This document shows positions 18,063-26,615 of a stretch of 64,000 nucleotides of DNA, piece by piece. The DNA comes from Thiovibrio sp964588325 (lineage in GTDB: Bacteria > Desulfobacterota > Desulfobulbia > Desulfobulbales > Desulfurivibrionaceae). How positions within the stretch are numbered: the stretch's first letter is position 1; each line of letters starts with the position of its first letter. The position numbers and the translations under genes are program-made. Under the pieces are notes generated by a model. The model worked only from the letters and a program-made list of their open reading frames with translations. It had not been told where the DNA came from and ran no database searches. Location of the stretch: positions 68,778-132,777 of the forward strand of contig CAZPOR010000010.1 of assembly GCA_964588325.1 (NCBI GenBank), in the 5' to 3' direction.

Positions 18063-18377
18063 TTATAAGGTCAGGTAGCATTCGTAGTCTTCAATGATTT
18101 CGCCATGCTGGGACTGGGTGGCCATCTTCTTGGCCTCGAGACCCTTGGGGATGTCGGCGGGATCATAGCCTGCGTTCTTGTAGCTGTCCACGCAGATGGA
18201 CACGTCGTCCGCCAGTTCGCAGAGCGCCGGGAATTCCGGGCACTTGGTCAGATGAACGGCATACCAACTGAAGAAAACCTTTACCTTGGAGCCCTTGGCC
18301 TTGGCGGCCTTGGTGATCCCCATGACATGGCGCATGTTCTGGGGGGAGGTAACAAAAATACCTAAACTTTTAGCCAT
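18063..18377 (-). CDS. DsrE family sulfurtransferase subunit
   Basis: A 104-aa DsrE/TusD-like protein. The fold begins KSLGIFVTSPQNMRHVMGI with a Rossmann-like strand and helix, followed by FFSWYAVHLTKCPEF. Cys residues at KCPEF, ALCEL, SICVD and ECYL are candidates for carrying a persulfide. CAGGAGACAGG precedes ATG 18377; the in-frame upstream 50 codons are intergenic. It stands between tusA and the Cys-less DsrE-like gene, so the operon supplies a donor (TusA), a Cys carrier and a partner subunit. Confidence 0.82.
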   Translation of the reverse strand: MAKSLGIFVTSPQNMRHVMGITKAAKAKGSKVKVFFSWYAVHLTKCPEFPALCELADDVSICVDSYKNAGYDPADIPKGLEAKKMATQSQHGEIIEDYECYLTL

Positions 18378-18448
18378 TTCCTGTCTCCTGATGCAAAATT
18401 GAAGGCGCGGGACTTGTGTCCTGGCCGCGTCGTGTGGAGTAAAAAAGC

Positions 18449-18709
18449 TTATTTTTTCTGGAGGTAGAAGCGGATGAAACCGGAATCTTCCTTTTCGCCC
18501 AGGTAGACATGGCCGGAACGGGTGCACCAGCCGGGCAGGTCGTTGCGGGAGCCGGGATCGGTGCCGAGGATCTCCAGGATCTCGCCGGCGTTGATCTTGT
18601 CCATCTCTTTCTTGGTGCGCAACAGGGGCATGGGGCAGCTCAGGCCTTTTGCATCCAGGGTGCGGGTCGGGGTGATACCATCGGGGGCTACTTTAATATC
18701 GTCGCTCAT
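18449..18709 (-). CDS. tusA: TusA-like sulfurtransferase
   Basis: An 86-aa TusA/SirA family protein. After a short N-terminal tail comes TRTLDAKGLSCPMPLLRTKKEMDK, containing the CPMP motif whose Cys carries the persulfide. The second strand-helix unit has DPGSRNDLPGWCTRSGH with a further Cys. AAGGAGGAAA precedes ATG 18709. First gene of the relay operon and divergent from the YeeE transporter, a pairing known for selenium or sulfur uptake (YeeE-YeeD/TusA). It probably hands sulfur to the DsrE-like proteins or to a biosynthetic acceptor. Confidence 0.92.
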   Translation of the reverse strand: MSDDIKVAPDGITPTRTLDAKGLSCPMPLLRTKKEMDKINAGEILEILGTDPGSRNDLPGWCTRSGHVYLGEKEDSGFIRFYLQKK

Positions 18710-19175
18710 GGTTTCCTCCTTAAAAAGGGTGTAGGGGTAATTTTTGCAAATTCAAAAAAATTAAGAAATAAGCGCCAGCGAATTATACACGGCAACTCGG
18801 ATCCCTCCAGGCGTGACGGGATCTTTTTACACAAAAAAACACTCAAGCTCTTTCGTATACCATTGGGTCTCTACCAATATTCATGGGGCATGTCAAGGGA
18901 ATTTGTGAATGGCGGTTCATGGTGCGGCAGAGAGGAAAAGAGGCCATAATTCAAGAAGATTATGCGGTGTGAGCGGGTATGGATGTATTGGGATACGGAG
19001 GGCGAATCCGGGAAAATGGTTTGTCAAACTTGACAAAATTTTAAGGCACGGGTAAAGGGGGGTATCGGTACAGTCACAGTATGGTCTTGACAATTTCAAC
19101 GGGTTTTTTCGTTTTTTGGATGGCAGGCTTATCGTTTTGTAATTATTTGCAAAAAAATGGGAGAGGAGGTCTGGA
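18710..19175. promoter_or_regulatory. Divergent regulatory region of the sulfur-relay operon and yeeE
   Basis: 466 bases without a gene. A TATAAT box (minus strand, 18787-18782) lies 73 bases before tusA, without a clear -35. A perfect palindrome, TTTGTCAAACTTGACAAA, spans 19020-19037 and includes TTGACA, so it may be an operator over a -35 box facing yeeE. A further inverted repeat ATTGG/CCAAT sits near 18862-18878. GAGGAGG before 19176 is the yeeE ribosome-binding site. The binding protein is unknown. Confidence 0.5.
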
Positions 19176-20438
19176 ATGGGCGAAGAAAGCGTTATGGGGA
19201 GTAAGGTCAAGGATCTGTACAAAAAACTGTGCAAGGACGAGTGGAATTCCGTCACGGCGGGGATCATCGTCGCCTTTTTGAGCGTGCTGGTTCTGGTCTG
19301 GGCTCGGCCGTGGGGCGCGGTTGGCGCCATCCGGAACTGGGGGGAATGGATCATCTACGGACTCGGCCTGTGGGATACCATCGGCCTGTGGGAGGCTGCC
19401 GCTCCCAAGAGCGCTCTGCTCGACACCGGCTCGGTGATCGGCATTGGTTTTGTGGCCGGGGCCTTTTTATCCGCCAACCTGGGTGACAACTTCGACATCC
19501 GCATCCCGCCGGTTCTGGAGATTGTCAAGGGGCTGGTGGCCGGTGTGCTCATGGGCATCGGTTCCGCCTTTGCCGGAGGCTGCAATGTGGGCGGCATGTA
19601 CAATGCCATCGGCAATCTGGCCGCCAATGGCTTTGCCATGTGGCTGGGATTGATAATGGGCGTGATTCTCGGTCTCAAGTACATTTACTGGGAGATGGAG
19701 AACATCACCTGGGGGTCCGGCGGCGCCAAGACCATCGAGGTTCCGGTGCCCATGCGCAGGATCCTCGGCATCCTGGCCCTGGTTGGCTTGATCTGGGGCG
19801 CCTATGCCTATGGAGATCAGGTTATCCATGTGGCGGACTATGACAACCTCGGCGAAGAGGACTATCTTGGCATCGCCGGCGGTTTGAGCGGCCTGCTGCT
19901 CATTGCCGCCGCGATCGGCTACACTATGCAGCGCGGCCGCTGGTGCATGGTGCAGGCTTTCCGTGAGCCGCATATGACCGGCGACTGGACCTTGGCGCGG
20001 GGCGTCATGGTGAGCATCCTGCTCCTTGCCGTCGGCGTTGCGGTGGTCAAGGCCACCGGACTCCGTGAGCCGGTGCATTATGTGCGCGGCACCTTCGGTT
20101 TTGGCGCGGTGTTCGGCGGGCTTGTCTTCGGGCTTGGCGCCATGCTGGCGGGCGGCTGCGGTTCCGGCAGCCTCTGGCGGGTGGGCGAAGGCCAGGTCAA
20201 GCTGTGGCTGACCGTTGTTACCTTCGGAGTCTCCAACGCCATTTTGACCCCAAAATTTAAGGAATGGGCCTGGGAAGGCACTGCCGAGGAAAGCGGATTG
20301 CTCGGCCAGTGGATTTACATGCCGGACACCTTTTTGGGATACGGCGGCACCCTGGCGGTGATCGCTCTGTCCATGTGTCTCTGGTACCTCGTCGTCAGTT
20401 GGAACGAGGATACCGGCAAGCTGATGGTTGAGATGTAG
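19176..20438 (+). CDS. YeeE/YedE family sulfur-compound transporter
   Basis: A 420-aa inner-membrane protein with about ten transmembrane segments in two homologous halves. The first half has AFAGGCNVGGMYNAIG and the second GAMLAGGCGSGSLWRVGEG; the paired GGC motifs hold the Cys thought to relay thiosulfate or another sulfur species through the pore in YeeE/TsuA. A further pair is RGRWCMVQAF. Start 19176 has GAGGAGG eight bases upstream. It is divergent from tusA, which supports a role in thiosulfate or sulfide-equivalent uptake. A strong terminator follows. Confidence 0.92.
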   Translation: MGEESVMGSKVKDLYKKLCKDEWNSVTAGIIVAFLSVLVLVWARPWGAVGAIRNWGEWIIYGLGLWDTIGLWEAAAPKSALLDTGSVIGIGFVAGAFLSANLGDNFDIRIPPVLEIVKGLVAGVLMGIGSAFAGGCNVGGMYNAIGNLAANGFAMWLGLIMGVILGLKYIYWEMENITWGSGGAKTIEVPVPMRRILGILALVGLIWGAYAYGDQVIHVADYDNLGEEDYLGIAGGLSGLLLIAAAIGYTMQRGRWCMVQAFREPHMTGDWTLARGVMVSILLLAVGVAVVKATGLREPVHYVRGTFGFGAVFGGLVFGLGAMLAGGCGSGSLWRVGEGQVKLWLTVVTFGVSNAILTPKFKEWAWEGTAEESGLLGQWIYMPDTFLGYGGTLAVIALSMCLWYLVVSWNEDTGKLMVEM

Positions 20439-20481
20439 ATGTAGCGTTCATCATGCCGCTGGCCGGCATGGGTGACGATGG

Positions 20482-20522
20482 ATCGCATTCCCCGGGTGTT
20501 TCGGGGAATGCGATTTTTTTTT
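20482..20522 (+). terminator. Strong rho-independent terminator of yeeE
   Basis: Thirteen-base arms ATCGCATTCCCCG and CGGGGAATGCGAT pair perfectly around a 7-base loop and run into nine T. It lies 44 bases after the yeeE stop codon. Confidence 0.9.
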
Positions 20523-20709
20523 CTGATTACCACCGAACTTCAGCCAATGTCGCAGGCAGCATGATAACTATCTGATTTTTTATTAATAATAATCGATGAT
20601 TCCACAGTCGTCACCCCGGCGAAAGCCGGGGTCCAGAAACCCTTCGCGGACTGGATTCCGGCTTTCGCCGGGGTGACGAAAGAAATGGCTGAAGATTAGT
20701 GGTAATCAG
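20523..20709. mobile_element. 187-bp MITE-like element with nested inverted repeats
   Basis: The outer 24-base ends (20523-20546 and 20686-20709) are inverted repeats matching at 21 positions, beginning CTGATTACCAC. Inside, 27-base arms (20609-20635 and 20652-20678) match at 25 positions and begin CGTCACCCCGGCGAAAGCC. The element has no coding capacity. An A followed by eight or nine T flanks both sides, which could be a target duplication within the terminator tract. It resembles palindromic, non-autonomous repeats that occur in many copies; whether further copies exist cannot be judged from this window. Confidence 0.7.
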
Positions 20710-20763
20710 ATTTTTTTTGCCCATCCTTCGGCTCCGTTGCCTGCCAGGCGCAGGTTATTTCCC

Positions 20764-20793
20764 TTGACAGTGCTTTGCCTGTCGTCCTAGCAT
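20764..20793 (+). promoter_or_regulatory. Putative sigma70 promoter of hybrid kinase gene
   Basis: TTGACA (20764-20769), an 18-base spacer and TAGCAT (20788-20793). It would drive the kinase gene that starts about 180 bases on. The rest of the 534-base gap between yeeE and the kinase is the terminator, the MITE-like element and unrecognised sequence. Confidence 0.5.
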
Positions 20794-20972
20794 TGTGGTA
20801 GGCGCGTTGCGCAAAAACGTATTCTGACATAGTAAAGAGCGTCGCGGCATATGGGACCACGCGCTAAAATCGGGTTCTGCATCGGCGCGATGGCCTGGAC
20901 TGAAAAGGATATTGTGACGGGCCTCGATCCTCATGCCGAGGCGCAGCATTTTTTGCCCGCAGGGTGGTTCTA

Positions 20973-22901
20973 ATGGTCGAGGCGGTTTCCGGGTTACATC
21001 ACCATGTCTCTCTTTCCCTGGGGCAACTGCTGCAAAACGGCGAGGTTATCGCCATTGTCGATGACGACGCGGCAATCCGCGAACCGCTCAGGATCTATTT
21101 CGAAGAGCATGGGCTGGCCGTGGCGGAATGCGCCTCGGCGACCGAGCTTATGCAGGTGCTGGCCTCCCGCAACGTGGCCCTGGTCCTTCTTGACATCGGT
21201 CTTCCTGATACCGATGGCCTCTCCCTTCTGCCCCGAATCATAGACCAATATCCCGATGCCGCGGTGGTGATGCTCACCGGTGTTTCCGAGCTGCGGGTGG
21301 TTTTGGACTGCATGCGCAAGGGCGCCACGGACTATCTGTCCAAGCCGGTGCAGTTTGAGGAGATATTCCATGTGGCGCGCAAGGCCCTGGAAAAGCGGCG
21401 GCTGGTATTTGAAAACCGCAAATATCAGGAGGAGCTGGAAGAGGCGCATTTCAGAATCCAGCTCCTGCATCAGTTGTCGGTGAAGATGAACAGCGTCTAT
21501 CTGAGCACCGTGGAGCTCGACCAGATCCTGCGTGCGGTTTTGGTGGGGATCACCTCCCGGGAAGGCTTGGCTTTCAATCGGGCTTTTTTGCTTATGTTCG
21601 ATGCGGATGGCAGATTTTTGCGGGGGAAGATGGCCATCGGCCCGAGTTCCCGGGAGGAGGCGGGGAGGGTTTGGGAGGAGATCGAGGAGCGGGATCTTAA
21701 TTTTCTTGAGATCGTTGACAATCTCAAGGAAACCAGCAAGAGCCATGATGCAGCGGTCAATGCCATAGTCAGGAACCTGGTGATTTCGGCCGAGGCGACG
21801 GACAATATCCTGATCAATTCCGTGTTGAGCCGGAGGAGCTTTAGGGTTTCGCCGGAAAACGGCTGGGTGCCGATGCCCATTGAGCGGCGTCTTGGAAATA
21901 ACAGAAAACGCAACGGGGGTGCGGTTCGTGAGCGCAGGGACAGGGCGGAGGCTGGTTTTCCCGACCTTGGCGTGCCCAGGGATCTCATCAATATCCTTGA
22001 TGAGGATGCCTTTGTCGTGGTGCCGCTGTACTCTCCCGGCCGGGCCTTCGGGGTAATTATCGCCGACAATTATGTGACCCGGCGGTTCATTGAGGACAGC
22101 CATGTCGGCGCCCTGGAGCTATTTGCCAGCCAGGCCAGCCTCGCCATCGAGCAGAGCCATTTGTACAACGAGATGCAGCAGAAGGTGGCGGAGCTTGAGG
22201 CGGCCAATCAGGAGCTTGACCGGAACAAGGATCTGCTGGTCGAGGCGGAGCGGTATTCTGCCTTGGGCCACATGGCCGCCCAGTTGGTCCATATCATCAG
22301 GAATCCCATCACCTCCATCGGGGGAGTCTCCCGTATCCTGAGGAAAAAAAATGTCGATGCCGAGTGGGAAAAATATCTCAACGTCATTATCCACGAAACG
22401 GAGCGGGTGGAATCCACTCTGGAGGATCTCTTTGATTTTGTGGGGCAGGGCGAGATCCACAAGGAGGAGCTTTCGCTCTGTGGATTGATCAGGAAAACGG
22501 CTCTCCTGCTCCAGTCGAGCATGGCGAAACACGGCGTGACCTGGGAGATGGAATGTCCCCCGGTGGAGCCGGTGGTCCCAGGAGACATGCACCAGATCCG
22601 CCTGGTATTTCTCCACCTTTTCAAGAACGCGGTGGAGGCCATGGCCGATGGGGGGAGGTTGACCATCCTCGTCTCCGCCGCCGAAGGGCAAGCCGTTGTT
22701 TCGGTCATCGACACCGGCCCCGGGATCCCTGAATCCTATCTGGACAAGGCCAAGGACCCATTTTTTACCACGAAAACCTATGGAACCGGCATGGGGTTGA
22801 CCCTGGTGGAACGGATTGTCCGCGCCCATGGCGGCAGTTTTTCCCTCAAGCCCCATCCGGGCGGCGGGCTGGAAGTTCGGGTGGTTCTGCCTCTCCAGTA
22901 A
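20973..22901 (+). CDS. REC-GAF-histidine kinase
   Basis: A 642-aa soluble kinase with a receiver at its N-terminus. REC (about 25-145) shows IVDDDA, the Asp in VLLDIGLPDTDG and Lys in LSKPV. A GAF domain (about 175-405) is split by a charged insertion rich in Arg and Asn. After a coiled coil comes the dimerisation helix with LGHMAAQLVHIIRNPITSIGG, then a HATPase domain with HLFKNAVEAMAD, DTGPGIP, FFTTKTYGTGMGL. The residue after the phospho-His is Ile instead of the usual Glu or Asp. ATG 20973 was chosen over GTG 20964; AGGGTGG precedes it. No partner regulator is adjacent. Confidence 0.9.
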   Translation: MVEAVSGLHHHVSLSLGQLLQNGEVIAIVDDDAAIREPLRIYFEEHGLAVAECASATELMQVLASRNVALVLLDIGLPDTDGLSLLPRIIDQYPDAAVVMLTGVSELRVVLDCMRKGATDYLSKPVQFEEIFHVARKALEKRRLVFENRKYQEELEEAHFRIQLLHQLSVKMNSVYLSTVELDQILRAVLVGITSREGLAFNRAFLLMFDADGRFLRGKMAIGPSSREEAGRVWEEIEERDLNFLEIVDNLKETSKSHDAAVNAIVRNLVISAEATDNILINSVLSRRSFRVSPENGWVPMPIERRLGNNRKRNGGAVRERRDRAEAGFPDLGVPRDLINILDEDAFVVVPLYSPGRAFGVIIADNYVTRRFIEDSHVGALELFASQASLAIEQSHLYNEMQQKVAELEAANQELDRNKDLLVEAERYSALGHMAAQLVHIIRNPITSIGGVSRILRKKNVDAEWEKYLNVIIHETERVESTLEDLFDFVGQGEIHKEELSLCGLIRKTALLLQSSMAKHGVTWEMECPPVEPVVPGDMHQIRLVFLHLFKNAVEAMADGGRLTILVSAAEGQAVVSVIDTGPGIPESYLDKAKDPFFTTKTYGTGMGLTLVERIVRAHGGSFSLKPHPGGGLEVRVVLPLQ

Positions 22902-22957
22902 CTCCCGCGATTTTTCCCCGGACATCTCCCGAATCAGGCAGACAAGGCGGTTTACGC

Positions 22958-24034
22958 ATGAAAATTGGAGGATCCCCCTTTGTTGCGAAGGGGCTGCAAT
23001 TGCCGGCTTCGGACCGGAGTGAGGGCGGGTCCACGCCGGGGTTGCCCGCGCCGGTGTTATTCGGGCAGGGGCAATTGGTCCGGGGAGCGGTAACCGGGAT
23101 TACCTCGGAGGGCAAGGTGATGCTCGATATCGGTGGGCAACTCGTCGAGGCGAGAAGCGAGGTGGCGCTGAAACCGGGCAGCACCCTGTGGCTGGAGGTG
23201 CGGCAAACAGAGCCCCTGTGGCTGCGGGTGGCCGACAAGAAGGGCGCGACCCAGGAGTTTCTGCGTCAGTACTGTGCCGATCCCGCCGCCATGGGCAAGG
23301 GTTTGCGGGCCTTGCTCGGTCTCGCCTTTCTTGCGGACGCGGAAAAGGGTCTGGCCGGTCAGGCCGGAATGCTCCGAAATTTCGCCAATGCCGCCATGGG
23401 AGCGGAACCCGATCCGGACCGGATCATCCGCCTCTTGACCATGCTGGGCAGCGGCGCCGTTGGGGAGGAGCGCGGCTCAAGCCGGGAAGGAGGGAAACTC
23501 CAGGAGCTGCTTGCCCTCCTGACTGCGGACAAAACCGCGATTCTCGGCAAACCAAATGCCGCCGCCATGCAGAAGCTCGGGCTGCTCCTGGAATTGCAGG
23601 GCGAGATCAATGCCCTGCCCGCTTCACCCCAACAGGCGCAATTTCTCCTCTTTCCCTGCCTTTTTGCCATGGGCGCCGGGGTGGGACAGTGGCTTTTCAC
23701 CCTGGACCGCGGGGAGGATCAGGCGGCAGCAGGCGAGGAGCGGGGCTACGCGCTTTCATTTTTTTTGGAGATGAGCCGGTTGGGGGAGCTGCAGATCCAG
23801 ATCCGGGTTAAGGACCGGTCCCTGCAGGGAGAATGTGTCGTGGGCACCGAAGCGGTGCGGGAATATTTGGCCCCGCGACTCGGTGAGCTGGACGAGCTGC
23901 TGGGCAAGCTCGGTTACGGGCCGGTCCATTTTTCCTGCCGGGTCGCCAAAGGTTCCATGCTGGAATCATTGAAATTCGTGATGGAAGGGGCGGCCCAATT
24001 GGAGAGGGTCAGAATCGTTGATCTGGAGGCCTGA
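22958..24034 (+). CDS. FliK-like hook-length-control-type protein, orphan
   Basis: A 358-aa protein without signal peptide. Residues about 30-95 form a small beta domain (VRGAVTGITSEGKVMLDIGG, then EARSEVALKPGSTLWLEV), a layout I associate with FliK-like proteins of Desulfobacterota. The C-terminal 110 residues (LGELQIQIRVKDRSLQGECV and onward to LLGKLGYG) resemble the Flg_hook domain. True FliK sets hook length in flagellar assembly. No flagellar gene is near, so this may be a stray copy or serve another system. Starts 56 bases after the kinase stop and may share its transcript. The 3' end overlaps the convergent MFS gene by 26 bases. Confidence 0.6.
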   Translation: MKIGGSPFVAKGLQLPASDRSEGGSTPGLPAPVLFGQGQLVRGAVTGITSEGKVMLDIGGQLVEARSEVALKPGSTLWLEVRQTEPLWLRVADKKGATQEFLRQYCADPAAMGKGLRALLGLAFLADAEKGLAGQAGMLRNFANAAMGAEPDPDRIIRLLTMLGSGAVGEERGSSREGGKLQELLALLTADKTAILGKPNAAAMQKLGLLLELQGEINALPASPQQAQFLLFPCLFAMGAGVGQWLFTLDRGEDQAAAGEERGYALSFFLEMSRLGELQIQIRVKDRSLQGECVVGTEAVREYLAPRLGELDELLGKLGYGPVHFSCRVAKGSMLESLKFVMEGAAQLERVRIVDLEA

Positions 24035-25574
24035 CAACAGGAGGGATTTGGGGGGTGGCGTTGCCCCGGAGCCAGGAGGCGGTTGTGCCGAGCAGGCCGC
24101 TCAGGGCTGCCCCCAGCAAGGTTGCGTGCAGGGCGGCCAGGAAGGAGGCGGTATGTTCCGGCCTGAAATCCCGCAAGTCGAGGCCGTTTGTTTCCCCGCG
24201 AAAAAACAGGGAGAAAAGCAGAGCGGCCTGGGCGATGCCCAGGAGCATGCCCAGATTTCTTGCCGTGGCCAGCAGGGCAGCGGCTGCTCCCGCCTTGTCG
24301 GCCTCTACGTGGCTCAGGACCGAGGCGCTGTTTGGCGACAAAAACAGGGCCTGCCCCAGGCCAAGCAACATCAAGTGCCCGGCAATAACCAGCGGCGAAG
24401 TTGCGCCTTCAATCGTGGTGAGCAGCAAGACCCCCAGGGTGGAGACGCTCAACCCCAGGGTGGAAATGAACCGCGCCCCGACATAATCGGAAAGCCAGCC
24501 GGCCAGGGGGGAAACCAGCAGGATCGAGGAGGGAATGGCCAACATGACCATGCCTATTTTCGAAGGTGGCAACCCGAGGATCCGGTCGAGATGAAATGGA
24601 ATGAGCAGGATTACGGCAAAGAGCACCATGAAGGAAAGTACGGCGCTGGTTATGGCCAGGCTGAAGTGGCGGTGGCGAAAAAGCTTCATGGACAGCAGCG
24701 GATGGGGCAGCCTGGATTCGACGGCGACAAAGCAGCACAGGGCGCCTGTTCCGGCCGTGCCGGTGAGGAGTAACCGGGCGGCTGACCAGTTGGCCGAGGA
24801 GGCATGGGCCAGGGTCAGGCAAAAAAGAACGAGGGCGGTGGCCCAGGCCAGGCTGCCAAGCCAGTCCAGCGGGCCGGTGTGCCGCCTGGTCGGACCGGGC
24901 AGTATCCGGATGGCGAGGAAGGCGAAAATCAGCCCCAGCGGGACCGTGATAAAGAAAAGGACGCGCCAGGAAGCGAGCCCGAGCAAAAATCCCCCCAGGC
25001 TCGGACCGCTCATCAGGCCGAGGGAAACGGCCATGCCGATCAGACCCAGCCCTCGGCCCAATTGTTCTTTAGGAAAGGTTTCCTTGATGATCGCGGGGCC
25101 CGCGGCCATCATCATCGCCCCGCCCAGGGCCTGGCAGAATCTGGCAAAAATCAGGAAGGAGAGGGCCGGAGCGTAGGCGCAGGCCAGGGAACCCACGCCG
25201 AAGATCAACAACCCTGCGGTGTATATCCTGCCCCTGCCCAGCCGGTCCCCAAGATGGCCCCAGAAAAGGAGAGAGGCCGTGATGGTGAGCAGGTAGATCA
25301 TCACCACCCACTGGGTGTCGGCCAGCGAGCTGTGGAACTCCTGCATGATGAAGGGCAGGGCGATGTTCACCATGCTGCTGTCCAGGGTGGACATGAAAAC
25401 GCCGGTGGCCACGATGAGGAAGGTGGGCCATTTGTTTGCAGGGGAAGACACGGCAGGGATCTGTTGCCTCTGGAAAGAAGAGCGGGGTTTCGCGCCGGAG
25501 GTATTGGAACCGGCTGATTTTTTTGCAGTGTATCGCAACTCGGCTGATCCTGCAAAGGGGATTGCTGTGCGCAT
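24009..25574 (-). CDS. MFS drug exporter, DHA2 (EmrB/QacA) family
   Basis: A 521-aa inner-membrane protein with about 14 hydrophobic segments starting near residue 48. Marks of the family are ATGVFMSTLDSSMVNIALP in the first segment, WVVMIYLLT, the loop GHLGDRLGRGRIY between helices 2 and 3, and GPSLGGFLLG (motif C of antiporters). It should export a drug or metabolite with proton exchange. The N-terminal 45 residues are unusually long, polar and basic; a start nearer NKWPTF is possible, and no ribosome-binding site marks 25574. No EmrA-like partner or regulator is adjacent. Confidence 0.88.
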   Translation of the reverse strand: MRTAIPFAGSAELRYTAKKSAGSNTSGAKPRSSFQRQQIPAVSSPANKWPTFLIVATGVFMSTLDSSMVNIALPFIMQEFHSSLADTQWVVMIYLLTITASLLFWGHLGDRLGRGRIYTAGLLIFGVGSLACAYAPALSFLIFARFCQALGGAMMMAAGPAIIKETFPKEQLGRGLGLIGMAVSLGLMSGPSLGGFLLGLASWRVLFFITVPLGLIFAFLAIRILPGPTRRHTGPLDWLGSLAWATALVLFCLTLAHASSANWSAARLLLTGTAGTGALCCFVAVESRLPHPLLSMKLFRHRHFSLAITSAVLSFMVLFAVILLIPFHLDRILGLPPSKIGMVMLAIPSSILLVSPLAGWLSDYVGARFISTLGLSVSTLGVLLLTTIEGATSPLVIAGHLMLLGLGQALFLSPNSASVLSHVEADKAGAAAALLATARNLGMLLGIAQAALLFSLFFRGETNGLDLRDFRPEHTASFLAALHATLLGAALSGLLGTTASWLRGNATPQIPPVVRPPDQRF

Positions 25575-25615
25575 GGTATTTCACGAGATGAATCTGAGCG
25601 ATTATGGGGAGAACG

Positions 25616-26485
25616 ATGGCTGGTATTCGAAACGAAAGCGAGGATGAAAGGATAGCCCGGTGTGTCGCGGCGTGCAAGGACCCGGCCCTGGGGGAGATTC
25701 TGCGGACGGCGGCCAGGGCGGCCCTTGCCGCGGGCAGCGTCTTGCGCAACCTGCACAACCAGCCCCACCGGATTACCCGCAAGGGGAGCATCGATCTGGT
25801 CACCGAGGCGGACGTGGCCGCGGAGCAGACCGTGCTTGCCATGCTGGGGGAAGCAGGCGGCGGCATTGGTTTTTTGGCCGAGGAGTCGCATGCTTCCTAT
25901 GCAACCCTGCCCCAGGGCCCGGTCTGGATCATCGACCCCCTGGACGGCACCACCAATTTCGCCCACGACTTTCCGTTTTTTGCCGTGTCCATCGCCTATG
26001 CCGTGGGCACGGTTAGCACGGTCGGCGTGGTCTATTTGCCCATGCAGGACGAGCTGTTCTGTGCCTGCCGTGGCAGCGGCGCCTGGCTCAATGGGCGGTC
26101 CATCCAGGTTTCCGGGGCGGCAAGCTTGCAGGATTCCCTGCTGGCCACGGGCTTTCCCTATGCCATTGCCCAGGAGGTCGAGGGGGTGATGGCCGCCCTC
26201 GCCCGGTTGCTGACCCGATGCCAGGGGGTGCGGCGGACCGGGGCCGCGGCGGTTGATCTCGCCTATCTTGCCTGCGGCAGAACCGACGGCTTCTGGGAGA
26301 TCAACCTCAAGCCCTGGGATACCGCCGCCGCCATGCTGCTGGTGAGCGAGGCCGGTGGCCGGGTGACCACTTACGACGGCAACGAGTACACCCCGTATGT
26401 CCCTGAAGTGGTGGCGAGCAACGGGAAGATCCATGCCGAAATGGTCGGGCAATTGGCGGATTTCACCCGGGAGGGGAAAAAGTGA
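25616..26485 (+). CDS. suhB: Inositol monophosphatase family protein (SuhB-like)
   Basis: A 289-aa Mg-dependent phosphatase. The two-metal site is visible as LAEESH (Glu), WIIDPLDGTTNFAHDFPFFAVSIA (Asp-Pro-Leu-Asp-Gly-Thr) and KPWDTAAAMLLVSEAGG (WD). It would hydrolyse inositol-1-phosphate or a related sugar phosphate in the cytoplasm, and SuhB also acts in rRNA antitermination in enterics. ATG 25616 follows GGGGAGAAC and is preferred to ATG 25604. Divergent from the MFS gene, with the promoter region shared inside the first 40 bases. Confidence 0.92.
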   Translation: MAGIRNESEDERIARCVAACKDPALGEILRTAARAALAAGSVLRNLHNQPHRITRKGSIDLVTEADVAAEQTVLAMLGEAGGGIGFLAEESHASYATLPQGPVWIIDPLDGTTNFAHDFPFFAVSIAYAVGTVSTVGVVYLPMQDELFCACRGSGAWLNGRSIQVSGAASLQDSLLATGFPYAIAQEVEGVMAALARLLTRCQGVRRTGAAAVDLAYLACGRTDGFWEINLKPWDTAAAMLLVSEAGGRVTTYDGNEYTPYVPEVVASNGKIHAEMVGQLADFTREGKK

Positions 26486-26615
26486 AGAATGAAAAGTGAA
26501 AAATGGAAAATGACGGCGGTTTTTTCTATGAATATGCTGCCACAATGTGGTAGTCTTTTTGGGAAGTGAGGCTGGAAAGGCCGTTGTCCATTAACTCAAT
26601 AGAGCTGGAGACGTC

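Noticed and set aside
26486..26615. Possible SAM riboswitch before metY
   Set aside because: I could not pair the leader into any known SAM riboswitch core, and there is no terminator-like hairpin before the start codon.
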